This document shows, piece after piece, positions 23,099 to 31,219 of a stretch of 35,678 nt of DNA. Origin of the DNA: a virus; the IMG/VR virus record IMGVR_UViG_3300043409_001617, positions 1 to 35,678 of that record, one strand, 5' to 3'. Both the position numbers and the translations under genes were made by a program. Position 1 is the stretch's first letter. Every line of letters starts with the position of its first letter. The notes beneath the pieces are model-generated. The model did not search any database. It was not told the origin of the DNA and saw nothing but the letters and a program-made list of their open reading frames with translations.

Positions 23099-25729
23099 TT
23101 AGTACGAAGCCATATCGACACGGAAGGCATTGCTTCCCTGCTTGTAGACCAGCCACATGGTCGTCCCATCCCACCAATACGCCATGGCATCGCTATCCAT
23201 GGCCGATTTCGGGTCGCTGGTGACATAGCCGTGATATTTGATTAGCTGGAGGTTGGTGCGCGCCCCAGAAACGGACGTTGCACCCGTGCCGCCTTTGGTC
23301 GTTGGGATTTCGACTCCTTGCCAGTTGCGCGAGGCATCGATAGCGGTCGAGCCGCCAACTTTGACCGCAGTCGTCACGTCAATTTCCGGGCCAGTGATAC
23401 CGCTTGCAGACAACTGCGATGCCAAAGCTCCACCACTGCCGTACAGGTTAATGATCCCGCCTGAACTATTGGCCGTTAAACGTATGCGTTCCCCGCCGCC
23501 GTTTTTGTACAGCGACATTAATGTATCCCCGCCTGCCGCCGCGTTGAGGTAAAACTTCGTGGTGCTTGTCAGCGTTTCCGATAGGGATATGACGCCGGGC
23601 GCAATGACGACCGCGTCAGTCGATCCGCTGGTATTGTAGGTTCTAAATCCAGCGTTGCCAGCGGCAATGGCAGCGAATGAATTATCTATCGCAGTCGTGA
23701 CCCCATTCAGGTTCAGCGTCAGCGGGGCCCCGTTGATCGACACGCCAGAGGAACTGGCCGTGATCACCGGGTTGTTGATATCGGTCCCGACCCGCAAATT
23801 GATCAGGTACGCGCCGATGAACCCGGCCCCGTTGTCGCCGATGAAGCCGATCGTATTATTCGACGCATCCTTCACCGTGAATCGGGTAGGCTTGCCCCCG
23901 GCGCCGCCGACGAGGATCTCGGCCGCCACCAACTCCGTCGTGCTGATGGCCCCGGCTGCGATCTTTCCGGTAGTCACAGAGTTTGCGACGAGATCCGCGC
24001 CATCCGTCGCCACCGTCCACGCGGATCCGGTCGAGCGGTAGAGCTTGTTGTTGCTGGTCAGGAACACCACCGCACCCTGAGGATAGTTGGTGAAGCTCAC
24101 AGGCAGCGCAGCAACGAGTTCCACTGGTCGGATGGTCGACGCAAACGCCGCAGTGGTCAGCGTGGATGGAGCCACCTGGGTGATGCCGGAACTGGTCGAA
24201 ACCGACACATTCGAGGTGGGTGCGCTGGTCGCATTCACCACCTTGCGATGGTTCACCGACTCGGCCTTGAACTTCCAATACTCCGCCGTCCCCGGCAGCG
24301 GCCACCACTCCATTTGTTTTGTCGGGTTTACCTCTCCCGCGACGATCTCATAGGATGCGCCCCCCAGCGGGTTATACGACGCGTCGCAAGCGATACGCGA
24401 GATCTGGGTGTAGTAGTAGTCGGGTGAAGCTGGCTTCGTGAAGGCGAAAACGAACCGACCGCTCGGCACGCCCGCGCGGTTCTGCGTCTCGACCGTCACC
24501 GCGAACCCAGTGACCTGCGGGGCGTCGCCCCACGCTGCGATATTCAACGCCTTATAGGGCGCACCTGCTGCTGGCTGCTCCACCTGATAGCTGTATTTCG
24601 TCGCCACAATGGCGACGACCCAGCTGGCGCCCGCAGACGGCCGGTCGCGCCACGTCCCCGCTACAGCATCCGCGGCGATCTCGATCCACTCACCGTCCAC
24701 GGGCGTCGACGTCTGCTGCCAGTACATTTTGTAGTAATCAGCGTCGGGCACCGGATTGAGGATCGTAGCCGAAATGAACACATACTGGGCCCCGCTATCG
24801 TCGGACGAATAGGTGAGCGCGTTCAGCGCCCAATCGGACCCGCCGGGCTGCGTCGGTGGGGTCAAAACGCCAGTCGGGCGTTGGATCGACAGCGTCACAA
24901 ACGGGCCCGTAGGGTTACCGGATCCATCCACATTCAGTTCGCCGGCGCGGTTCGCGGACACGGCGATGAAGTCCCAGTCCTCGGCGACCGTCGGCAGATA
25001 GCTACCCTCAAGGGCGATGGTGTCGTAGACGACGTACTCGCCGTCGATTTCCTGAAATGACAGTTCGTCGCGCGGCCCAGTGGTGTCCACATAGTCACCG
25101 TCCGCAGTCAACGCAAAGATACGGAAGTGCGACCAGTTCTCCAGCTGCTGCGGCCGCATTGCCGCCCAATCAACTAGCACCCGCTCCCCAAGCGTATCGA
25201 CGCGCGTGACCAGGTCGAAGGTACTGTCCCCATTAGATGTGCCGGCGCGGAAGAACCGCACGTCCGGAGCGTTTCCGGACAGCACAGAGAAACGGGTGGT
25301 CGCCTCAACCCAGTCGGAACTCTCCTCTTGGTAATTCAGCGAACGAGCACGCAACAGGCAATACGACGTATACGTTGGCAGCGGCCAATACCCAGACGTC
25401 AGGACGACATCGTCGACCGCAGCGTCGGTGGCAATCAAGCCCAGCGTGATCCATTCCGACTGCGCCGTCCCGCCGACAGCCGCATCCCAGAACTGTGCCT
25501 GGACCTCATACTGCACGACGTCGCCGAGCGGGTCCGGTTGCGTGATGGTCGTCTGGATGCCGTAGCTCTCGGCATCCTGCAGCAGGAGTTCGCCCGCGAC
25601 AGCGAGCGGCGCCGCCGGCGTCATCAACACGTTCTGCCGGGTGAGCGACTCCAGCAAGCGCAGCCACGGTACCGTGATGTTCCCCCGATCGTCGAAAAAC
25701 GGGTTCCGGATCGGTAACTGCGGAATCAT
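23099..25729 (-). CDS. Large tail-tip / host-specificity-type protein with FN3-like domains
   Basis: 876 aa. It begins MIPQLPIRNPFFDDRG and contains a predicted helical stretch (VPWLRLLESLTRQNV). The middle (about 70-550) has several fibronectin-III-like beta repeats with Trp and Tyr marks. From about residue 610 there is a DUF1983-like central-fibre motif (TTELVAAEILVGG ... FTVKDASNNTIGFIG), and the C-terminus is a beta shaft and cap (KGGTGATSVSGARTNL). It would bind the receptor or form the tail tip. Start 25729 has GGAGGG and an ATGA overlap; the frame extends to 26191, but that part is the overlapping gp10-like gene. Confidence 0.75.
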   Translation of the reverse strand: MIPQLPIRNPFFDDRGNITVPWLRLLESLTRQNVLMTPAAPLAVAGELLLQDAESYGIQTTITQPDPLGDVVQYEVQAQFWDAAVGGTAQSEWITLGLIATDAAVDDVVLTSGYWPLPTYTSYCLLRARSLNYQEESSDWVEATTRFSVLSGNAPDVRFFRAGTSNGDSTFDLVTRVDTLGERVLVDWAAMRPQQLENWSHFRIFALTADGDYVDTTGPRDELSFQEIDGEYVVYDTIALEGSYLPTVAEDWDFIAVSANRAGELNVDGSGNPTGPFVTLSIQRPTGVLTPPTQPGGSDWALNALTYSSDDSGAQYVFISATILNPVPDADYYKMYWQQTSTPVDGEWIEIAADAVAGTWRDRPSAGASWVVAIVATKYSYQVEQPAAGAPYKALNIAAWGDAPQVTGFAVTVETQNRAGVPSGRFVFAFTKPASPDYYYTQISRIACDASYNPLGGASYEIVAGEVNPTKQMEWWPLPGTAEYWKFKAESVNHRKVVNATSAPTSNVSVSTSSGITQVAPSTLTTAAFASTIRPVELVAALPVSFTNYPQGAVVFLTSNNKLYRSTGSAWTVATDGADLVANSVTTGKIAAGAISTTELVAAEILVGGAGGKPTRFTVKDASNNTIGFIGDNGAGFIGAYLINLRVGTDINNPVITASSSGVSINGAPLTLNLNGVTTAIDNSFAAIAAGNAGFRTYNTSGSTDAVVIAPGVISLSETLTSTTKFYLNAAAGGDTLMSLYKNGGGERIRLTANSSGGIINLYGSGGALASQLSASGITGPEIDVTTAVKVGGSTAIDASRNWQGVEIPTTKGGTGATSVSGARTNLQLIKYHGYVTSDPKSAMDSDAMAYWWDGTTMWLVYKQGSNAFRVDMASY

Positions 25730-27165
25730 GCATTCCCTCCCGTCACCTGCAGGTAGGCGTCGATCAGTGCCACGCGCTGCTGGGCGTCGGTCGTCACGCG
25801 GAAGACGCGGTCCCGGCTGCTCCCTAACCGGTTCCAGATCACCCGCTGCTTGTAGCTCCCGGTTGATCCGAGCGACTTGCTGATGGGCGTGTTGAACGTG
25901 TGCCCGCCGTCGTCTGACCAGTCGAGCGACACCGTGGCGCCGTTGGTGAGCCCCACCTCTAAATCCAGTTGCAGCCGGTGGTAGAAGGCGCGCAGCTGCT
26001 CCTCGGCGATGTGCGGCGCCGTGCGAATGCGCCGGATCGGCTGCCCATCGTCGGTGTACGTCGTCGGCAGCAGGCTGTACAGCTTGCCACTGTCGTATGC
26101 ACCGACCAACTGCCGCCCAAAGACGTACGCATTGCAGCGCGCCCGGTACTGCCCTAGCGTGCCGCCAGTCAACGACGCGCGTTCGTGCCACATCTTGGTG
26201 ACCAAGTCATACGCCCACGTCGCCGCCGCGGTCGGGAACGTCAGCACCCAAAAGATATGGCCTCGGTCGGTATAGGTCCAGGAAATGGCGTCGGCAACGG
26301 TGGCGTATGCCGCCCACGCCTGCTCCACCGCATGCGTCGACACGCGCTGCGGCTGATAGCCCTGCGCGATCCAGGCGACGGTGCGCCCGGTGGCGTCGCC
26401 GCCCAGCCAGCCGATATTCGTCCCCAGCCCAACGGGCGAGAATGTCGCCACGCAGCCCTCATGGATGAAAGCGCCAGGCTGCCGGCGGAAGGGGAAGTCG
26501 GCGTTGCCGTCATTGATCCACACCTCCGTCGTCTGGTCGCCGAATAGCCATAGTTCCGACTGGTACGACAGAATTCGGTTGATCGCGTCGGGATAGCCTT
26601 CCTTAGTGCCGTAGTCTGAGGCGTCCCAAGTCGCAGCACCTTCAGACAAGTCTGAAATAAAGAACCGCTTGGACGAGTATTTCGAGGCGATGAAATAGCC
26701 ATCGAGGAACGTGCCCGTGCTCGCTGTCCCGACCTGGCCGCCAGGTTGGCCGGATGGAATTGTGTCGTCGGCTGGCACTGGCGCAGCATTGAGCGCCGAT
26801 CCGTCATGGTAATACGCATATCCGGCGCTCACCACAAACAACTGGTCCCCGTTCGGCCACATTTGCACCGGGCTGTTCGACGCATCGTTGGCGATGGTCC
26901 CCATCTCCGTGTACGTCCCGTTCGCAAATACTTCATAGAGCTTCGTGCCGGCCGCCACGAACAGCCGGTTATCCCCGGCGAACATGCCCCTAATAGGAGA
27001 CGTCGGCAGTGTGCAGAACGTCGCCAGACCAGGCGTGCCATACAGCACCACCTTGGCCTTGCCCGTGCCGCTCTCCACAAACTCCGGATAGAGATTCACC
27101 GTCCGCTGCGCGTCGACGTTCGGGCTCTCCGACTGGTACGTCGGCCCGACGAAGTTAAACTTCAC
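25726..27165 (-). CDS. Packaged DNA stabilisation protein, P22 gp10-like tail hub
   Basis: 479 aa, close to P22 gp10 (472 aa). It begins VKFNFVGPTYQSESPNVDAQRT with the NLYPEF motif, followed by YGTPGLATF, typical of the gp10/Phage_stabilise family. Repeated beta-propeller-like blades follow (FVAAGTKLYEVF, ELWLFGDQTTEVW, GHIFWVLTFP). The protein closes the portal vertex after packaging and holds fibres. The GTG start at 27165 overlaps the gp4-like gene by 11 bases; an upstream open frame of 98 Arg-rich codons is spurious. Confidence 0.85.
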   Translation of the reverse strand: MKFNFVGPTYQSESPNVDAQRTVNLYPEFVESGTGKAKVVLYGTPGLATFCTLPTSPIRGMFAGDNRLFVAAGTKLYEVFANGTYTEMGTIANDASNSPVQMWPNGDQLFVVSAGYAYYHDGSALNAAPVPADDTIPSGQPGGQVGTASTGTFLDGYFIASKYSSKRFFISDLSEGAATWDASDYGTKEGYPDAINRILSYQSELWLFGDQTTEVWINDGNADFPFRRQPGAFIHEGCVATFSPVGLGTNIGWLGGDATGRTVAWIAQGYQPQRVSTHAVEQAWAAYATVADAISWTYTDRGHIFWVLTFPTAAATWAYDLVTKMWHERASLTGGTLGQYRARCNAYVFGRQLVGAYDSGKLYSLLPTTYTDDGQPIRRIRTAPHIAEEQLRAFYHRLQLDLEVGLTNGATVSLDWSDDGGHTFNTPISKSLGSTGSYKQRVIWNRLGSSRDRVFRVTTDAQQRVALIDAYLQVTGGNA

Positions 27166-27859
27166 CCGTCCTCCAGTCGAATGCGGCGCCGCGTCCAGCC
27201 ATCGCCGGATCCACTGCCATCTCCAGCACCGGCGAGTTGGTCGTCTTGATCCGAGACAAGCTCTCCACCGCCATCGCCGCCACGTCCGGCCGCGGCGTCT
27301 TTCCCCACTCCGGAGCCAGCCTGAGGGCCAGATTGTACCGGATGGCGTCGGCGTAGCCAGGAGGCAGCGCCAGCGTGTCAGACGCCGACGCGAACGTGGC
27401 AATGCGCCCATAGGTGTACAGCACCAGGTTGCGCACCTCGGTCGGAGTCGGCCAGACAAATACGGTGCCGTTCGGGTATGACGCCTCGTAGAACACTTCG
27501 GTCGGCTGCGTTGATGTCAGCGCCTTTTGCCGGACGACGGCATACTCGTCCTCGGTCAGTTGCTCCAGCGGGATCTCGGTCTGCGCGTCGATCATCAGCC
27601 CGACGTTGTCGAGTTTGAGCGGGCGCGCCAGCGTCCAATCCGCACCGCTGGGGCCGATGGTGTAGTACGTCTTGTTAGCCTGCAGCGCAAAGGTGTTTCG
27701 GTCGATGGCGTAGACCAGAAGCCGGTCGTTCGCCCAGGACTCGAGCATCCGGTTCAATCCGAAGAGGGCGTCGGCCGTCTCGGACGGCCCCGCGACTCGA
27801 CCCGGCCCAAGTTGGCCGATGAGACGCAGCGAACTGGTGATGACTTCAAGGACCGTCAC
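27155..27859 (-). CDS. P22 gp4-like tail accessory / head completion protein (copy 2)
   Basis: 234 aa. The family features are a helical start (VLEVITSSLRLIGQLG, GLNRMLESWAND), a central beta part (NTFALQANKTYYTIG) and LPPGYADAIRYNLALRLAPEWG. P22 gp4 attaches below the portal after DNA is packed, and can also cut peptidoglycan. It shares all main motifs with the neighbouring 218-aa gene, so the pair arose by duplication. Overlaps: four bases with the upstream copy, 11 with the gp10-like gene. Confidence 0.8.
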   Translation of the reverse strand: MTVLEVITSSLRLIGQLGPGRVAGPSETADALFGLNRMLESWANDRLLVYAIDRNTFALQANKTYYTIGPSGADWTLARPLKLDNVGLMIDAQTEIPLEQLTEDEYAVVRQKALTSTQPTEVFYEASYPNGTVFVWPTPTEVRNLVLYTYGRIATFASASDTLALPPGYADAIRYNLALRLAPEWGKTPRPDVAAMAVESLSRIKTTNSPVLEMAVDPAMAGRGAAFDWRTGEV

Positions 27860-28512
27860 TGTGTAGCCCCCGCGGGCGCCTCGCCCAGAACGATCTGATT
27901 CAGGTTAGTGATGGCCGCTTTCGACTCGGCCGCCGCGGCGGCCGATTCCGGAGTCAGCGTGCGGCCGTACTCCGACGCCAGATCCGCAGCCAGCGCAAAG
28001 CGAAGCGCCCGCTCGTAGCCCGGCGGAAGCGTCACGCTATCCGTGAGCGCAGCAAATGTCGCCAGCGGCTTGTAGCTGTACAGCAACAGCGAACCGCCCG
28101 TTGTCGGCGCCGGCCACAAATACATCGTGCCAATCGGGTAAGCAGAGTCCCAGTACAGCACGTCGGCGAATTTGCCGGTGCGGCCTTGGTCGACAATCCC
28201 CGCCCACTCCTCCGCACTCACAACGCGTACCGACTGCTCAACAGACGACTGCACCACCGCCGCTGACTTGATCCGCTGCGGACGCGTCGTGTTCCAGGTC
28301 TGGCCCGTGCCGATGGTGTAGCTGGCCGCACCAGTCAACGAGAACGTCTCGCGCGTCACCTGGTAGATAGGCATTCCCAACGCAGACCAGGATTCGATGA
28401 TCCCGTTGAGCGCCGTGAGCCCGTCGTTGGACTCTTCCGTCGACGGCGATTCCCCGCTGGCAATCACGCCCAGCGTCCGCAGCGCTGCATTGACCAATTG
28501 CTGTACTGTCAT
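27856..28512 (-). CDS. P22 gp4-like tail accessory / head completion protein (copy 1)
   Basis: 218 aa, with the same plan as the 234-aa neighbour: TVQQLVNAALRTLGVIASGE, a LNGIIESWSALG helix, then ETFSLTGAASYTIG, and LPPGYERALRFALAADLASEYG. The start has no gap from the small protein upstream. P22 has one gp4, so two adjacent relatives suggest a subdivided connector stack or specialised roles. Which copy is the true gp4 equivalent is not clear. Confidence 0.8.
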   Translation of the reverse strand: MTVQQLVNAALRTLGVIASGESPSTEESNDGLTALNGIIESWSALGMPIYQVTRETFSLTGAASYTIGTGQTWNTTRPQRIKSAAVVQSSVEQSVRVVSAEEWAGIVDQGRTGKFADVLYWDSAYPIGTMYLWPAPTTGGSLLLYSYKPLATFAALTDSVTLPPGYERALRFALAADLASEYGRTLTPESAAAAAESKAAITNLNQIVLGEAPAGATQ

Positions 28513-28709
28513 TTCCGTTTCCTCGTTTTCTCGGGCGCATCACCCGGGCCAGGAACGACCATTTTGCTGACGCCGGGAAAATGGGTCGCCTGCTCAGCAA
28601 ACGCTGCGGGCGTCTCCGCCCACTCCGCGCCGAGAGCAGACTCTTCGTCGGGATCCTGCACCAGCCGGGCGGCCTCGGTGCGGTGGTACAGCCATTTTGG
28701 ATAGTGCAT
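28509..28709 (-). CDS. Small virion-operon protein, 66 aa
   Basis: It starts with YPKWLYHRTEAARLV and contains EWAETPAAFAEQA, a pattern seen in short proteins that follow the coat gene in many podoviruses; the function is not known to me. The tail is basic. Ribosome site TGGAG. It overlaps the gp4-like gene by four bases and follows a terminator. Confidence 0.6.
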   Translation of the reverse strand: MHYPKWLYHRTEAARLVQDPDEESALGAEWAETPAAFAEQATHFPGVSKMVVPGPGDAPEKTRKRK

Positions 28710-28716
28710 AGAAACT

Positions 28717-28746
28717 CCAGAGAAAGGGGCGAGTCTCCCCGCCCCT
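28717..28746 (-). terminator. Intrinsic terminator after the coat gene
   Basis: On the minus strand AGGGGCG, an eight-base loop, then CGCCCCT and TTTCTCT. It lies just after the coat stop and before the 66-aa gene. Partial termination here would give more coat than tail mRNA. Confidence 0.65.
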
Positions 28747-28754
28747 CCTTACTG

Positions 28755-29969
28755 CTAGCTGGCGACGCGGCAGGCCCATTCGGGCTTTCGAGCGGCCCAG
28801 CCGTACATAATGTCGGCGCGGGTGATGAACTTGTCGTTCGTCACGTCGTACGCCGACACCATGCGAATCGACATGCCCGTTTCGGGGTCCGTCACGGCTT
28901 TCGCCATGTGGACGCCCTGCGGCACCTGCAACGGCGCCATCGCAAAGCAAAATGCTTCCTTATGGAAGGCAATGCCCTGCGGGCTTACGGCCGCCGCCGC
29001 ACCCAACACCGTGATGGCTGCATTATCGGCGGGCGACGCCGTAACCGTCTTGTACGCGCCCGTTGCGGTGATGGCCGGGTAGATCGGGATGGTGGCGTTG
29101 CCGCTGCCGTCGGACGATACGTCAGCCGTGACAACGAACTGCTGCAGCGATCCGGTCGAGTCGCCCGACACGCGGTTGACGCTGTTGACACCAGCGATGG
29201 TGAACACGTCGCCCTTCTTGAGACGCGACGCAGCAGCAGCAGTCCAGCCGTCAGTGATCAAGCTGGTACCGGTCTGCGAAGCACCATTCACCAGCGGAGT
29301 GCCGCCCAGCGGGCCAACGGTGTGGGTGCGGATGTTCTGGTCCATGTACCACTTGAACCCGGCCGCCTGGCCCATCGAGCCCTTCTTGTACTGCTTGTCG
29401 ATCTCGCTGGAAGACTGGAACAGCCCCTTCAGCGCATCAACGATGGTGGACTGCATCCCCGGGTTGATGACGACATGACGCTCGTCGTCCACGGGCGCGC
29501 TGTTCTCGCTGATCTTCTGACCCGCCTGCAGGTAGGTCAAAATGGCGTTCGGCACCGTGGCGGGCGTGCCGACTGCGTTGGCGGTGGACTGGTAGGCCAT
29601 CGTCAGCCCATCGACATCGACGGTGTTGGCGAGGGCAACGGCCGCGCTGTTGAGGTAGCGATCGGCGAAGCGGTCGATCGACAGCGTGAGGTCTTTGCTG
29701 GTGAACTCGAAAGCGACGTGCTTCTGCGTGTTGATGACCAGGTCGACGCTGGTTTCGGTGACATCCTGCGCCGACAGCGTTGCGCCGTTCGACGCCGTGA
29801 ACTGCACCGGGCGGCGCAACTTCAACGTGTCGCCGATTCTCGCGCCGTTCTGCGCAAACCGGTCGTCGTACTCGTGCGAAACATTGCTGGTGAACACCAA
29901 GTTGTTCTTGAACCGCATCAAAAGCTCATTGGTGATAATCGTGGGGGTCAGAATCGTATTCGTTGGCAT
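28755..29969 (-). CDS. Major coat protein, P22 gp5-like
   Basis: 404 aa against 430 for P22 coat. The N-terminal arm (ITNELLMRFKNNLVFTSNVS) and the DTLKLRRPVQF strand match the P22 coat family (PF11651), as does the DLTLSIDRFADRYL helix. The HK97-type fold is expected, with a Gly/Thr-rich insertion in the middle and an A-domain rich in Ala and Gly near the end. It builds the T=7 shell with the scaffold just upstream. The start follows the scaffold stop by three bases. Confidence 0.85.
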   Translation of the reverse strand: MPTNTILTPTIITNELLMRFKNNLVFTSNVSHEYDDRFAQNGARIGDTLKLRRPVQFTASNGATLSAQDVTETSVDLVINTQKHVAFEFTSKDLTLSIDRFADRYLNSAAVALANTVDVDGLTMAYQSTANAVGTPATVPNAILTYLQAGQKISENSAPVDDERHVVINPGMQSTIVDALKGLFQSSSEIDKQYKKGSMGQAAGFKWYMDQNIRTHTVGPLGGTPLVNGASQTGTSLITDGWTAAAASRLKKGDVFTIAGVNSVNRVSGDSTGSLQQFVVTADVSSDGSGNATIPIYPAITATGAYKTVTASPADNAAITVLGAAAAVSPQGIAFHKEAFCFAMAPLQVPQGVHMAKAVTDPETGMSIRMVSAYDVTNDKFITRADIMYGWAARKPEWACRVAS

Positions 29970-29972
29970 TGG

Positions 29973-30857
29973 CTACCTCCGTAGCTGTTGTTTCCGAGCC
30001 CGCTCCCATGCCGTGAAATCGTTCGCAAAGTTGTCGTCGAGAATGTTCGGCGACACCTTTAATGCGGCCGTCACGGGCCGAATGGGCTCAGGCGCGCGCG
30101 TTACGCGCGGTTGGGGTTGGGGTTTCGGTTGCGCCGGCGCGGCCAGAGTGGCCTCGATGCGCCCCAGTTCGCGCGCTGCTGCAATGGGCGGCAGCTGCGC
30201 GATTCGTTCTGCTTCTTTGGGGTTCGACCCTAGCCAGTAGGCCAGGTCTGGACCCGCTTCCGATTCGAGGATCACGGCGCGCATGGCGTCGCTGACCGGC
30301 ACCTCGTCCGAAAACGCTACGTCGGCGAAATCCGCGTATTTTGCGGCGGCCGCCTTCGCTCGCTCCTGAAACGATCGGGTGAGGTTCTCTTCCTGCTGTT
30401 GCTGCTGGTAGCGCGCCAGAGCCTGCTGCTCCATCGCGATCCGCTGCTCGAGCTTCTGGTCCGTCTTCCAGTCGGCCAGCGCTTCGACGTAGGCGTCGTA
30501 GTCATCGAATTGCTCTGCCCGCGGACGCTGCACCGTCGTCTGCTCGGGCTCCTGCTGGCGCGCAGCGGGTTGCCCGCCAGTCGCCTCCAAAGCCTGCAGA
30601 CGCGCCTGCAACTCGTAGTTGGTCCGCGTCAGCCGGTCAATCCGCCGCTGGAATCCACCCCTCCCTTTTCGGGGGGAGTCATCCTGATCGTCTTCTCCCG
30701 TTTCCGATTCGGGAGCGGTTTCGGCCGGCGGGGCTTCCGCGGCCTCGGATGAAGTCTCTGCGGCCTGGTCGCCTGCGCGCCAGGATGCGTACTGCTGAAA
30801 GTCCTCTGGCGCCTGGACAGACGAGTCTGCCGGCGCCGTTTGTACTGCGTCGCTCAT
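29973..30857 (-). CDS. Scaffolding protein
   Basis: 294 aa, nearly the length of P22 gp8 (303 aa). It is acidic at the start (Ala/Glu-rich, residues 1-60), with a long coiled coil in the middle, including a Gln run (RYQQQQQEENLTRSFQERAK). The C-terminus is basic (FTAWERARKQQLRR) and would bind the coat N-arm. Scaffold proteins guide procapsid assembly and then leave. The gene sits between portal and coat. A possible promoter lies upstream. Confidence 0.8.
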   Translation of the reverse strand: MSDAVQTAPADSSVQAPEDFQQYASWRAGDQAAETSSEAAEAPPAETAPESETGEDDQDDSPRKGRGGFQRRIDRLTRTNYELQARLQALEATGGQPAARQQEPEQTTVQRPRAEQFDDYDAYVEALADWKTDQKLEQRIAMEQQALARYQQQQQEENLTRSFQERAKAAAAKYADFADVAFSDEVPVSDAMRAVILESEAGPDLAYWLGSNPKEAERIAQLPPIAAARELGRIEATLAAPAQPKPQPQPRVTRAPEPIRPVTAALKVSPNILDDNFANDFTAWERARKQQLRR

Positions 30858-30951
30858 GTGGTGATTGCCTTGTGAGTGGATTGAAAGCGCGGTCTACTAT
30901 GCCGGCCGCTAGGCGGGTGGGGAACTTGATGGACTCTGGATACGTCTAACA

Positions 30952-30980
30952 GTTAAAGAGAAGGTGTCTATGAAGTTCAA
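30952..30980 (-). promoter_or_regulatory. Possible leftward promoter before the scaffold gene
   Basis: TTGAAC and TTTAAC, each four of six to the consensus, are 17 bases apart. They lie in the 119-base gap between the 80-aa gene and scaffold, the largest gap in the late operon. Weak evidence. Confidence 0.3.
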
Positions 30981-31219
30981 TTGTATGCCGCCTCCATTCG
31001 GTCTTGTGTAATCGGAACGGGCTTCTTTTTGTTAGCCGCTGCCAGTCCCGCAGCCTCAGTTAACCCTGTCGTTTCCGCCTGCTTTGCGCGCCGCTCCTGC
31101 TGCATCCCTTCCAGCCACTGCGATGTCTGCGCAGCCTGAGCCTGCTGCGGATCCATAGCCATATACCGATGCATCAACGCCGACGGGACGTACGGCTTCC
31201 GCTGACCCTTATCCGCCAT
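30977..31219 (-). CDS. Small virion-operon protein, 80 aa
   Basis: A charged, Gln/Ala/Lys-rich helical protein with no recognised domain. It is located between portal and scaffold and overlaps the portal stop by 11 bases. It may be a small head or assembly factor, or a non-structural linker. Confidence 0.55.
   Translation of the reverse strand: MADKGQRKPYVPSALMHRYMAMDPQQAQAAQTSQWLEGMQQERRAKQAETTGLTEAAGLAAANKKKPVPITQDRMEAAYN

Noticed and set aside
25730-26191. N-terminal extension of the large tail protein
   Set aside because: The 154 extra residues are Arg/Ala-rich and overlap the well-supported gp10-like gene. A good start with GGAGGG exists at 25729.
27166-27459. N-terminal extension of the gp10-like protein
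   Set aside because: The extra 98 residues are Arg/Trp-rich and cover the gp4-like gene. The family start motif begins at GTG 27165.
30970-31011. 13-codon plus-strand ORF with a ribosome-site-like sequence
   Set aside because: It overlaps the end of the 80-aa minus-strand gene, is very short and has no supporting promoter.
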